A stretch of 6,321 nucleotides of DNA from Xanthobacteraceae bacterium (GCA_030043285.1 JASHXZ010000477.1:1-6321); one strand, 5' to 3'. Shown: positions 1 through 5,119, numbered from the stretch's first letter. The notes: generated from the letters alone by a model not told the origin. Numbers and translations: made by a program.

Positions 1-278
1 GCCGCCCAGGAAAAGCATTCGAAGCCGGGGCCATTGAAGTTGGTGATGCCGCCGAAGCCGTGCCAGCGTCCGATCGGGACCAGCGCCTCGAAATCCATCT
101 GCTCGGAAGTGCGCGCCAGCTCCAGCGTGTTCGGCCAGTTGATCTCCAGCACGCCGTCGATGGTCGAGATGGCGCAGCCACGGTCGAGATTGGTCCCGAA
201 CGTGCCCAGCTTCAGCTTTCGATCGTTGAATACAGGGTTGGTCCTGCGGCGTTCTTGCTGCGCCGTTCTTGCATCCAT
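1..278 (-). CDS. LLM-class flavin-dependent monooxygenase, RutA/SfnG-like, N-terminal part (runs off left edge)
   Basis: This is the first 92 residues of a bacterial luciferase-like (TIM-barrel) flavin monooxygenase; the rest lies beyond the left edge. After a short charged lead (residues 1-20) the first barrel strand reads KLKLGTFGTNLDRG, followed by the helix ELARTSEQMDFEALVPIGRW and HGFGGITNFNGPGFECFSWA. The last block resembles the RutA segment containing RGFGGKTEFW...ESFTLMAG. Known members use FMNH2 supplied by a separate reductase: RutA opens uracil and SfnG oxidises dimethylsulfone. The ATG at 278 is chosen because AAGGA lies about 7 nt upstream on the minus strand. The gene is divergent from the LigA/LigB-like operon with 115 bp between starts, which suggests shared control and a role in the same catabolic route. 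The substrate cannot be told from this fragment. The family is clear; RutA versus SfnG subgroup is inference. Confidence 0.85.
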   Translation of the reverse strand, partial: MDARTAQQERRRTNPVFNDRKLKLGTFGTNLDRGCAISTIDGVLEINWPNTLELARTSEQMDFEALVPIGRWHGFGGITNFNGPGFECFSWA

Positions 279-326
279 GATCTGATCCTTCCGCTTGGCT
301 CTCGAACCTTACGAATGCGCGGGCGG

Positions 327-364
327 TGTGGCAATCGCTGTGCGTCCGTGCAAGAGTTGCCACA
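327..364. promoter_or_regulatory. Inverted repeat in the divergent promoter region (possible operator)
   Basis: Perfect 8-bp inverted repeat: TGTGGCAA at 327-334 and TTGCCACA at 357-364. The half-site centres are 30 bp apart, close to three helical turns, which would put both on one face of the DNA. It sits between the divergent flavin monooxygenase and LigA-like genes and ends 29 bp before the LigA-like start. This fits a dimeric regulator serving both transcripts, but it could also form a hairpin in the LigA-like leader. No regulator gene is in the window. Confidence 0.4.
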
Positions 365-393
365 GCCTAAAGCCGGAGGAGCCAGAGCGAGCC

Positions 394-681
394 ATGTCGA
401 TGTTCGCCGTAAATTACCTATGCCGCGAGGTGCTGCGCGATCACGCCTTCCGCGCCGCCATGAAGGCTGATCCGGTCAAGGCGCTGGCGCCGCTCGACCT
501 CGCCGATGATGAACGCCGCGCGCTTGTTGCCGGCGACGTCGGCACGTTGTTTCGCATGGGCGCCAACGCGTTCCTGATGGGCTATCTGGCGCGGTTCGAA
601 GTGTGCGGGCTGAACGTGCAGGTTTACAACGAACGCATGCGCGCCGTGAAAGTCGACGAGATTGGCCAGCCGGCGGCGTAG
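394..681 (+). CDS. LigA-like small subunit of a class III extradiol dioxygenase
   Basis: A 95-residue all-helical protein of the LigA family (alpha subunit of protocatechuate 4,5-dioxygenase; compare the small subunits of CarBaBb-type enzymes). In LigAB the small subunit caps the active site of the LigB-type subunit and contributes to substrate binding. Family features are FAVNYLCREVLRDHAFR (residues 4-20), the acidic helix DLADDERRALVAGDVG (35-50), and LFRMGANAFLMGYLARF (52-68). The ATG at 394 is preferred over an upstream in-frame ATG at 295, because the extra 33 residues do not resemble the family and GGAGGA (375-380) lies before 394; its 13-nt spacing is long, so ATG 400 is an alternative. 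The LigB-like gene starts 17 nt after the stop, giving a two-gene operon. Separate LigA and LigB polypeptides are usual for this family. The substrate is unknown. Confidence 0.85.
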   Translation: MSMFAVNYLCREVLRDHAFRAAMKADPVKALAPLDLADDERRALVAGDVGTLFRMGANAFLMGYLARFEVCGLNVQVYNERMRAVKVDEIGQPAA

Positions 682-698
682 GCGAGGGGAGTAGCAAG

Positions 699-1523
699 AT
701 GGCGCAGATTGTCGCCGGCTTCGGGGTGCCGCATACGCCGGTTTTCCCGCATTTCGTCAAGCGTGACGGGCCCGATTGCGAGATCGCCAAGTTGTTCGGC
801 GCACAGAAGGACGAGCTGGCGGCGGCGCGGCCGGATCTGATCCTCATGTTCGACACCGATCATCTCAACACGTTCTTCTTAAGCGATCTGCCGATTTTCG
901 CCGTCGGTATTGACGAGACCTTCAAGGCCCCGAACGACGAGCCGCGCGACGTGCCGAATTACATCGTGCCGTCGCATCGCAAGCTCGCCGCACACGTGCG
1001 GGCCGCCGCGGTTGCGGCCGGCTTCGACGTCGGCATGACGCAGAACTTTTCCGTCGATCATTCGATCACAGTGCCGCTTCATTTCCTTACGCCCGATATG
1101 GACGTGCCGGTCATCCCGTTCTTCGTCAGCGGCCATTTGCCCCCGCTGCCGAGCGCCGCGCGCTGCCATGCGCTTGGACAAGCGGTGGCGCGAGCGATCG
1201 AGGCATGGAGCGAACCGCTCCGCGTCGTCATGATGGGCTCCGGCAGCTTTTCGCTCGAAGTGGGCGGCCCGCGCATGGCGCCCGGCCGCTCCGACGGCGT
1301 GCCCGATCCGGACTGGGCCATGCGCGTCATTACCTTGCTCGAAGCGCAACAGACCGACCGTCTAATTGCCGACGCCACTGAGCATCAGCTGCTCAAGGCC
1401 GGTAACGTCGGCGGCGAGTTGTTGAACTGGATTGCCATGCTTGGTGCGATCGGCAACCGCAAGCCGAATTACGTGGCGCCGCAGATGCAAAACGGCCACG
1501 CCTACGGCGTGTGGCGGTGGTAA
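699..1523 (+). CDS. LigB-like catalytic subunit of a class III extradiol ring-cleavage dioxygenase, lacking the usual catalytic His
   Basis: A 274-residue LigB-family protein, the expected length. In LigB, non-haem Fe(II) is held by two His and one Glu. Matching residues here are H12 (VPHTPVF), H55 (FDTDHLNTFF) and E240 (NVGGELLNW); H121 in SVDHSITVPL matches LigB His127. The segment GSGSFSLEVGGPR (180-192) aligns with LigB GTGGMSHQLQGPR, but the LigB catalytic acid/base His195 is Leu186 here. The metal site thus looks intact while the second-sphere catalytic residue is lost. The ATG at 699 is chosen for the AGGGGAG site (685-691) 7 nt upstream and because residue 2 onward matches the family start; the open frame upstream runs antiparallel to nothing useful and overlaps the LigA-like gene. 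Together with the LigA-like subunit it should form an (alphabeta)2-type oxygenase in the cytoplasm. Ring cleavage of a catechol-like or hydroxylated heterocycle is the likely role; the exact substrate and even the reaction type are open. Confidence 0.88.
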   Translation: MAQIVAGFGVPHTPVFPHFVKRDGPDCEIAKLFGAQKDELAAARPDLILMFDTDHLNTFFLSDLPIFAVGIDETFKAPNDEPRDVPNYIVPSHRKLAAHVRAAAVAAGFDVGMTQNFSVDHSITVPLHFLTPDMDVPVIPFFVSGHLPPLPSAARCHALGQAVARAIEAWSEPLRVVMMGSGSFSLEVGGPRMAPGRSDGVPDPDWAMRVITLLEAQQTDRLIADATEHQLLKAGNVGGELLNWIAMLGAIGNRKPNYVAPQMQNGHAYGVWRW

Positions 1524-1537
1524 TGGCGCTGTTGGCC

Positions 1538-1615
1538 GTCATTCCGCAAACCGCGCGAAGGGCGGCTGTCCGAAAACCATATCGTTGCGCGGACGTTGCT
1601 TGCGCCCCGAATGAC
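1538..1615. repeat. Intergenic dyad, REP-like, between convergent genes
   Basis: GTCATTCCG (1538-1546) and CGAATGAC (1608-1615) are imperfect inverted arms bounding almost the whole gap between the convergent LigB-like and hydroxylase genes. An inner pair, GTCCG (1568-1572) and CGGAC (1590-1594), could stack inside it. Dyads with GTCATTCC-type ends are frequent between genes in Bradyrhizobium-like genomes. Its placement at two converging stops also suits a bidirectional terminator, though there is no T-run. Only one copy is in the window, so calling it a repeat is inference. Confidence 0.45.
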
Positions 1616-1618
1616 AGC

Positions 1619-2830
1619 TCAGAACATCGGATAGGATGGATTGAGCGGCAGGCCGAATGCCATGCGGCCAAAATTTTCCGCCGGCACGTCCCAGTTCATC
1701 ACCACATGCGAGGAGATGGCGTGCACGTCGCGCCAGCAGCGCTGGATCGAATTATCGTCCATCAGTCCGCTCGAGCCGGAGATCTTGACCAGATCGCCCA
1801 TGGCATCGCGCAACGTGCGCACCGCAAAGGTAAAATCGCGACGCAGCAGCGTGCGGGTTTCAAGCGTCATGCCGGCATAGTCCGCCCGCGCCAGCGCCAA
1901 GGCGCGGCGCGCCAGCAATTCGGCGGCGTCGATCTGCGCGGCGATCTCCGCGACGCGGATCTGCACAGGCACGTGCTGGGCGATGTTCAGCTGCGTGTAG
2001 GTCAGATAGCGCTTGCGCGTCCAATCAGTGAAATCGGCATAGCCGCCGCGCGCAAGCCCGAGCACCGGGCCGAGCAGCGCGTAGCTGTGCACGGCGATGA
2101 ACGGCGTGCGGTAGATCGGATTGGCGTTGACTTTCGATCCCGGAGAGCGGCCCTCGCGCAAGGTCGAAAACGACACGCTGCGGTGCTCGGGCACCAACAC
2201 ATCATCGAGCACCGATGTGTTGGAGCCGCTGCCGCGCAGCCCGGCGCAATACCAGGTATCGTCCTGCTTCAGCTGTGACACCGGCACCAGATAGAGCCGC
2301 ATGTCGGGATGATCTTCGCCGGCACGCTGCACCAGTCCGCCGATCATGATCCATTGCGAGTGACGCAGCCCCGAGCACCACGACCAGCGGCCGTTGAGAC
2401 GATAGCCGCCGGGCGCCGCCTCGACCTTTCCGGTCGGCGCCGCCGAGGTGGCGATGCACGCCGCCTTGTCGCGGCTCCAGACGTCGTGCTGCGCCTCTTC
2501 CGGAAACAGCGCCACCATGCAGGCATGATCGGCGAGATAATTCAGGCACCAGGCCGAAGAGCCGCAGGTCGATTTGCCGAGTTCGATGGCGATGTCGAAC
2601 GCCACTTCGTGATCGTGCTCGTAGCCGCCCCAGCGTTTCGGCTGCAGCGTGTGAATGAGCCCGGCGGCAATGAATTCGTCGACCGATTCCTGCGGGATGT
2701 TGCGCTCGCGTTCGGCTTTCACCGCGCGTTCGCGAAGTTTTGGCGCCAAGGCGCGGGCGCGACCGACGAGTTCATCCGGGCTCGGAATGTTATCCGGCGC
2801 GACGGCCGGGCGCAGTTCCGCAACGCTCAT
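1619..2830 (-). CDS. Group D flavin-dependent aromatic hydroxylase, acyl-CoA dehydrogenase fold (HsaA / C2-HpaH-like)
   Basis: A 403-residue oxygenase component of a two-component flavin monooxygenase. These enzymes take reduced flavin from a separate reductase and hydroxylate phenolic or related rings, often just before extradiol cleavage, as HsaA does in steroid catabolism. Domains in order: N-terminal helices (about 15-115, with RNIPQESVDEFIAAGL and PKRWGGYE), the beta domain (about 120-225) with the flavin-site block NGRWSWCSGLRHSQW (146-160) and the GLRGSGSNTSVLDDVLVPEHR stretch (197-217), and the C-terminal four-helix bundle ending in QRCWRDVHAISSH (363-375), the typical location of active-site His residues. 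No acyl-CoA dehydrogenase catalytic Glu motif is evident. The ATG at 2830 has AGGAGGA 6 nt upstream; an upstream in-frame ATG at 2887 adds 19 residues without family likeness. No reductase gene lies in the window. It converges on the LigA/LigB-like operon and probably feeds it. Confident of family, not of substrate. Confidence 0.87.
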   Translation of the reverse strand: MSVAELRPAVAPDNIPSPDELVGRARALAPKLRERAVKAERERNIPQESVDEFIAAGLIHTLQPKRWGGYEHDHEVAFDIAIELGKSTCGSSAWCLNYLADHACMVALFPEEAQHDVWSRDKAACIATSAAPTGKVEAAPGGYRLNGRWSWCSGLRHSQWIMIGGLVQRAGEDHPDMRLYLVPVSQLKQDDTWYCAGLRGSGSNTSVLDDVLVPEHRSVSFSTLREGRSPGSKVNANPIYRTPFIAVHSYALLGPVLGLARGGYADFTDWTRKRYLTYTQLNIAQHVPVQIRVAEIAAQIDAAELLARRALALARADYAGMTLETRTLLRRDFTFAVRTLRDAMGDLVKISGSSGLMDDNSIQRCWRDVHAISSHVVMNWDVPAENFGRMAFGLPLNPSYPMF

Positions 2831-2861
2831 GGCGCCTCCTCCTGATGGCGCAGATTGCGCC
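2831..2861 (-). promoter_or_regulatory. Hydroxylase mRNA leader with alternative hairpins around the ribosome binding site
   Basis: Read on the minus strand, GGCGCA (2861-2856) can pair with TGCGCC (2852-2847) across a 3-nt loop. The same GCGCC (2851-2847) can instead pair with GGCGC (2836-2832), enclosing a 10-nt loop that holds the AGGAGGA ribosome binding site. The ATG follows directly at 2830. The two folds exclude each other, which could tune translation. All arms are GC-rich and short, so chance is possible. Confidence 0.3.
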
Positions 2862-2957
2862 CGCCGCTGCTGTGGATCAAGGAGCACTGATCAAAGCCGC
2901 CGGGTGTGGCTGGATCGCCGCGCCACGTTGAGCGCCTTCGGCACATTGCAACATCAA

Positions 2958-2986
2958 CCGGCCGCTGGCGAAACGCCAACGGCCGG
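2958..2986 (-). terminator. Strong hairpin terminator downstream of the His-rich peptide gene
   Basis: A 13-bp stem (arms 2958-2970 and 2974-2986) closes a 3-nt loop; the arms are complementary except for one C/A position, and that position reads as a G-U pair in the minus-strand RNA. On the minus strand it lies 36 nt after the peptide gene's stop and is followed by TTGATGTT, a weak T-rich tract. It would separate the peptide transcript from the hydroxylase gene further along the same strand. There is no gene reading into it from the other side. Confidence 0.65.
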
Positions 2987-3022
2987 AACCTTTGACTTAC
3001 GGGATTTGACTTGCGCGAAGTG

Positions 3023-3217
3023 TCAGTCGTGGCGGCAATGCCCATGCGGCCCGCGATGCCGATGCGGTCCACAACCGCCACTGACGTGGATGACCAATTC
3101 CGAACGCGCAGTCGTGTTTGACAAGGCCTGACCAGCCGCGGGAGCCGCCGAGGCCGCCGTCATTCCGACGACGCTCAGTCCTGCCGTTACGAACAGCGCG
3201 AAGATCATACGACGCAT
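3023..3217 (-). CDS. Small secreted His/Gly-rich peptide with C-terminal GCG...HRGPHGHC motif
   Basis: A 64-residue protein. Residues 1-24 form a clear Sec signal peptide: charged MRRM, hydrophobic core IFALFVTAGLSVVGM, and an ASA-A cleavage site. The short mature chain ends in GCGPHRHRGPHGHCRHD (48-64), with two Cys (49, 61) and five of the protein's six His in the last 13 residues. I recall similar short exported proteins, ending in a GCGxxxHRGPxGHC pattern, as uncharacterised in Bradyrhizobium-like genomes. Cys/His spacing suggests a disulfide and possible Zn, Cu or Ni binding in the periplasm, but that is inference. The start is secure: GGAGG lies about 5 nt before the ATG. It is a single-gene transcript with its own terminator at 2958-2986. 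Its leader has a 7-bp inverted repeat, CGATCCG/CGGATCG, at 3261-3267 and 3280-3286. Confidence 0.75.
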   Translation of the reverse strand: MRRMIFALFVTAGLSVVGMTAASAAPAAGQALSNTTARSELVIHVSGGCGPHRHRGPHGHCRHD

Positions 3218-3541
3218 ATTTCCTCCATTTCCGCCCCGCGCATTTCTGCCATTCGATCGCCGATCCGTAAAGGCGTCTGCGGATCGCGCGCCACCACTTC
3301 CAACAGCCGCATTGAAAACACTAACAGAGTTTATCGAAATATTCGGATGTACTTGATGTCACCGTAATTGAGGCAACTTTGGCCCGGATTCAAATCCACG
3401 ACGCGAGGACTCGCAATCTTGTTGGGCGTAGTCAGGACGCGACGTGGATGATGCTTCGAGCGAGTCTCCTTGACCGGATTACGGATGCAAGGGTCGTCTA
3501 TGCCGGCGCGGGTCAGCGCTTTGGATTATGCAAATGTGTTA
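3218..3541. other. Gene-free stretch between the His-rich peptide gene and tRNA-Ser
   Basis: No convincing gene. The left part is the leader of the peptide gene. Around 3318-3375 it turns AT-rich (for example TTATCGAAATATTCGG), which is where the peptide promoter probably lies, but no clean -35/-10 pair was found. A 5-bp dyad GCGAG/CTCGC occurs at 3403-3414. Downstream of the tRNA (positions below 3542 on the minus strand) no obvious terminator is visible. Confidence 0.5.
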
Positions 3542-3632
3542 TGGCGGAAGGGGTGAGATTCGAACTCACGAGGGAGCGTAACCCCCTGCCGGTTTTCAAG
3601 ACCGGTGCCTTAAACCGCTCGGCCACCCTTCC
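3542..3632 (-). tRNA. tRNA-Ser, anticodon UGA, CCA encoded
   Basis: A complete class II tRNA of 91 nt including the encoded CCA (3544-3542). The acceptor stem pairs GGAAGGG with CCCTTCC, with G as discriminator base, the usual one for tRNA-Ser. The anticodon arm is CCGGT-CTTGAAA-ACCGG, giving anticodon TGA (complement at 3596-3598), which reads UCA and, with modification, other UCN codons. A long variable arm (GGGGG...CTCCC type) and a T-loop TTCGAAT are present. No integrase or repeated tRNA 3' end was seen in the window, so there is no sign that it serves as an integration site here. Confidence 0.97.
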
Positions 3633-3686
3633 ATAGCTTGAATCTATTCGCTTTTCGGCGCGGCGCCACTGGGCGCGAGATCCCAA

Positions 3687-3704
3687 GCACCAGCCGTTTG
3701 GTGC
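3687..3704. other. Small hairpin between the exported-protein gene and tRNA-Ser
   Basis: GCACCA (3687-3692) and TGGTGC (3699-3704) form a perfect 6-bp stem with a 6-nt loop. It lies downstream of the 146-aa protein gene and about 55 bp upstream of tRNA-Ser on the same strand. It might end the first transcript, but there is no T-tract. The rest of 3633-3819 shows nothing else recognisable. Confidence 0.25.
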
Positions 3705-3819
3705 CGCATCGGTTCACGAGGCGCGGCAGGCAAGCCGGCCCGGTGTGAAATCTGGCGCTATGTCTTTGTGCTGATCTTGGCGGCGACCGCGAGCCGAACG
3801 CCGTCAAGCGTCGCTCTGC

Positions 3820-4260
3820 TCACCTGACAGTAATAACCAGGCCGTTGAGGTCCGCGCTGACGATTGCGCCGACGGAACTGCCGGTCAGCCTCAGCACCGC
3901 GCCGTGCTGGTTGGTGAGGACAATCGCCTGCACGCCGCGGCCGACGGCCGCGCCAACGTTCCCGGCCGCGTAGACGCCGGAGACGTCCGACGGGCCGCGG
4001 ATGTTGCTCACGGTGCCGCGAAACCGCGTTTCGGAGGCGCCGAAGGTGAATCCATAGCTGAGGCCGCCGATGCCCAACGGGTAGGCTCTGCCGTGGAAGA
4101 TGAGCGTGCCCGAGCCGCCCGAACCACCGACGACAAAGCCTGCCTTGATGACGCGGAAGCTGATGCCGCCGTCGTCGGCGTGGGCGGCAGTCACGAAAGC
4201 CATGCCGGCCAAGGCCAGCAGTGCGATCACGCTCGGACGAAAGGCTGATAAGATGCTCAT
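3820..4260 (-). CDS. Uncharacterised exported glycine-rich protein
   Basis: A 146-residue protein. Residues 1-28 are a Sec signal peptide with probable cleavage after AHA. The mature part is Gly/Val/Ser-rich with predicted beta-strand character: FRVIKAGFVVGGSGGSGTLIFHGRAYPLGIGGLSYGFTFG (35-74), a TRFRGTVSNIRGPSDVSGVYAAG block (78-100), and a C-terminal half of alternating hydrophobic strands (111-146). I have seen similar hypothetical exported proteins in Alphaproteobacteria and Burkholderiales but know no function. A periplasmic or outer-membrane-associated beta protein is plausible; no membrane segment follows the signal peptide. The ATG at 4260 is chosen because the signal peptide starts there and GGAG lies about 10 nt upstream; the open frame extends far upstream but reads through DNA that looks non-coding and antisense to the CinA gene. 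A probable promoter lies at 4385-4414. Confidence 0.72.
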   Translation of the reverse strand: MSILSAFRPSVIALLALAGMAFVTAAHADDGGISFRVIKAGFVVGGSGGSGTLIFHGRAYPLGIGGLSYGFTFGASETRFRGTVSNIRGPSDVSGVYAAGNVGAAVGRGVQAIVLTNQHGAVLRLTGSSVGAIVSADLNGLVITVR

Positions 4261-4284
4261 GAGTGTTCGCTCCAAAAGGCGTGT

Positions 4285-4309
4285 GAGGCCGCGAATCGGC
4301 GTTGGCCTC
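4285..4309 (-). promoter_or_regulatory. Leader hairpin of the exported-protein gene
   Basis: GAGGCC (4285-4290) and GGCCTC (4304-4309) form a perfect 6-bp stem with a 13-nt loop, 24 nt upstream of the ATG in the predicted leader. Its effect, if any, on translation or stability is unknown. Confidence 0.3.
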
Positions 4310-4330
4310 CGGTAGGATACCGCGCGGGTG

Positions 4331-4367
4331 GCGTACCTAACCACAAGCAGCACTGACCTAAGTACGC
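4331..4367. promoter_or_regulatory. Inverted repeat between promoter and gene of the exported protein (possible operator)
   Basis: GCGTACcTA (4331-4339) and TAaGTACGC (4359-4367) are inverted arms matching at 8 of 9 positions. The arms also carry a direct repeat of ACCTAA. They lie just downstream of the putative promoter on the minus strand, which would suit a repressor site. Low confidence, from pattern alone. Confidence 0.3.
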
Positions 4368-4384
4368 TCGGCCGACAAGAGTCG

Positions 4385-4414
4385 CTTATAGGCTCAAATT
4401 CAGTGTTCATTGAA
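4385..4414 (-). promoter_or_regulatory. Putative sigma-70-type promoter of the exported-protein gene
   Basis: On the minus strand, TATAAG (4390-4385) makes a good -10 box. TTCAAT lies 18 nt upstream as a moderate -35. Transcription would begin near 4378, giving a leader of about 118 nt that contains the inverted repeat at 4331-4367 and the hairpin at 4285-4309. Confidence 0.3.
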
Positions 4415-4480
4415 GAATGCCGGTTGAAATGCCTCAAGGCGCGGGCTATTCGCGGACGGCCGGGTGATTTGGGGGATTCG

Positions 4481-4572
4481 ATGAAACACACGGCGATTGC
4501 CGCGCGGATTGCGGCAGCGGCGAATGGAAGCTCGTTGGCCTCAACGTCGACCTGAAGAAGCCCGACAAGTAA
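4481..4572 (+). pseudogene. Possible remnant of a small gene with a frame break
   Basis: An ATG at 4481 preceded by GGGGG opens MKHTAIAARIAAAA, which looks like the start of a signal peptide, then ends soon in an unlikely Ser/Thr run. In the next frame the stretch DCGSGEWKLVGLNVDLKKPDK (4507-4569, stop 4570-4572) reads like a genuine protein C-terminus, but no start codon opens it after an in-frame stop at 4465. A one-base change near 4505 would join the two halves into a peptide of roughly 30 residues. It may be a decayed small lipoprotein or exported protein, a sequencing error, or chance. No family recognised. Confidence 0.3.
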
Positions 4573-4596
4573 GGCGCCAGAGCCCGACAGCCGGGG

Positions 4597-5091
4597 GTGA
4601 AGCCGTTGAACGATCTGTTGCCACTCGCCGAATCGATCGCCGCGCAGCTCAAGGCTCGAGGCGAGACCATTGCAGTGGCCGAATCCTCCACGGGCGGGTT
4701 GATCTCCGCCGCGTTGCTCGCTGTGCCGGGCGCATCGGCCTACTTCCTCGGTGGCGCCGTCGCCTATACGCGCCAGGCCAAGCAGCTGTTGCTCGCCATC
4801 GACGACGAGACGCTCGGGCAATTTCGTTCCGCGACCGAGCCGCACGCCTTGCTGCTGGCGCGCCAGGTACGCGCGCAATTCGCCGCCACATGGGGACTTG
4901 CCGAAACCGGAGCGACCGGACCCAGCGGCAACCGCTACGGCGACCCGGCCGGGCATACCTGCCTCGCGATCGCAGGATCGTCCGAGCGGTCGTTTACGTT
5001 GGAGACCGGCAGCGCCGACCGTGTCGCGAACATGCGCGTGTTCGCCGCAACGGCCCTTGAGCTCCTGGCGGGGGCCCTCAAAAGCCCGTGA
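4597..5091 (+). CDS. pncC: CinA C-terminal-domain family protein (PncC-type nicotinamide-nucleotide amidohydrolase)
   Basis: A 164-residue stand-alone version of the CinA C-terminal domain. Family members hydrolyse nicotinamide mononucleotide to nicotinate mononucleotide plus ammonia, recycling NAD breakdown products in the cytoplasm. Visible motifs are TIAVAESSTGGLIS (24-37; usual form AES-C-TGG, here Ser replaces Cys), AYFLGGAVAYTRQAK (48-62) with Tyr57 and Lys62 matching the conserved Y...K, and GATGPSGNRYGDPAGH (105-120), a variant of the usual GIAGPxGG...KPVG stretch. The N-terminal molybdopterin-binding-like domain of full CinA is absent, which is normal for PncC. The start is uncertain: GTG 4597 has G-rich bases only directly before it, while TTG 4606 has GGGGGTG 6 nt upstream. 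The gene probably stands alone; the next terminator on this strand is at 5232-5269. Activity is inferred from family, since the variant loop has not been compared with characterised enzymes. Confidence 0.85.
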   Translation: MKPLNDLLPLAESIAAQLKARGETIAVAESSTGGLISAALLAVPGASAYFLGGAVAYTRQAKQLLLAIDDETLGQFRSATEPHALLLARQVRAQFAATWGLAETGATGPSGNRYGDPAGHTCLAIAGSSERSFTLETGSADRVANMRVFAATALELLAGALKSP

Positions 5092-5106
5092 CATCCACCA
5101 AAAGCC

Positions 5107-5119
5107 AATGCGTCGCATT
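5107..5119. promoter_or_regulatory. Perfect palindrome after the CinA-family gene
   Basis: AATGCG-T-CGCATT is a perfect 6-bp inverted repeat with a single central base, too tight for an RNA hairpin and so more like a protein-binding site. It overlaps the putative -35 box (5118-5123) of the candidate small RNA. Confidence 0.35.

Noticed and set aside
1511..2278. 255-codon plus-strand open frame after the LigB-like gene
   Set aside because: Overlaps the 3' half of the hydroxylase on the other strand; composition (His, Arg, Gly, Ala rich) is that of a frame shadow.
2309..2845. Long plus-strand open frame opposite the hydroxylase
   Set aside because: Antisense shadow of a clear gene in GC-rich DNA; Arg/Ala-rich with no recognisable domain.
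2845..2858. 14-base match (GATGGCGCAGATTG) to the start of the LigB-like gene at 698-711
   Set aside because: The similarity ends after a few codons and the frame it opens lacks the metal-binding residues; more likely chance than a duplicated gene start.
3156..3167. Exact copy of GCCGTCATTCCG from the dyad at 1535-1546
   Set aside because: It lies inside the signal peptide codons of the His-rich peptide and has no partner arm, so it is not a second repeat copy.
3384..3402. GGATTCAAATCC resembling a tRNA T-arm
   Set aside because: Flanking bases do not form the five-pair stem and no other tRNA arm lies nearby.
3379..3636. Open frame on the plus strand ending in GVRFELTRERNPLPVFKTGALNRSATLP
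   Set aside because: The C-terminal half is the antisense translation of tRNA-Ser, a well-known source of false proteins; the rest has no family likeness.
4261..5118. Upstream extension of the 146-aa exported protein to a 432-codon frame
   Set aside because: The extension is antisense to the CinA-family gene and includes the predicted promoter; the signal peptide starts at 4260.
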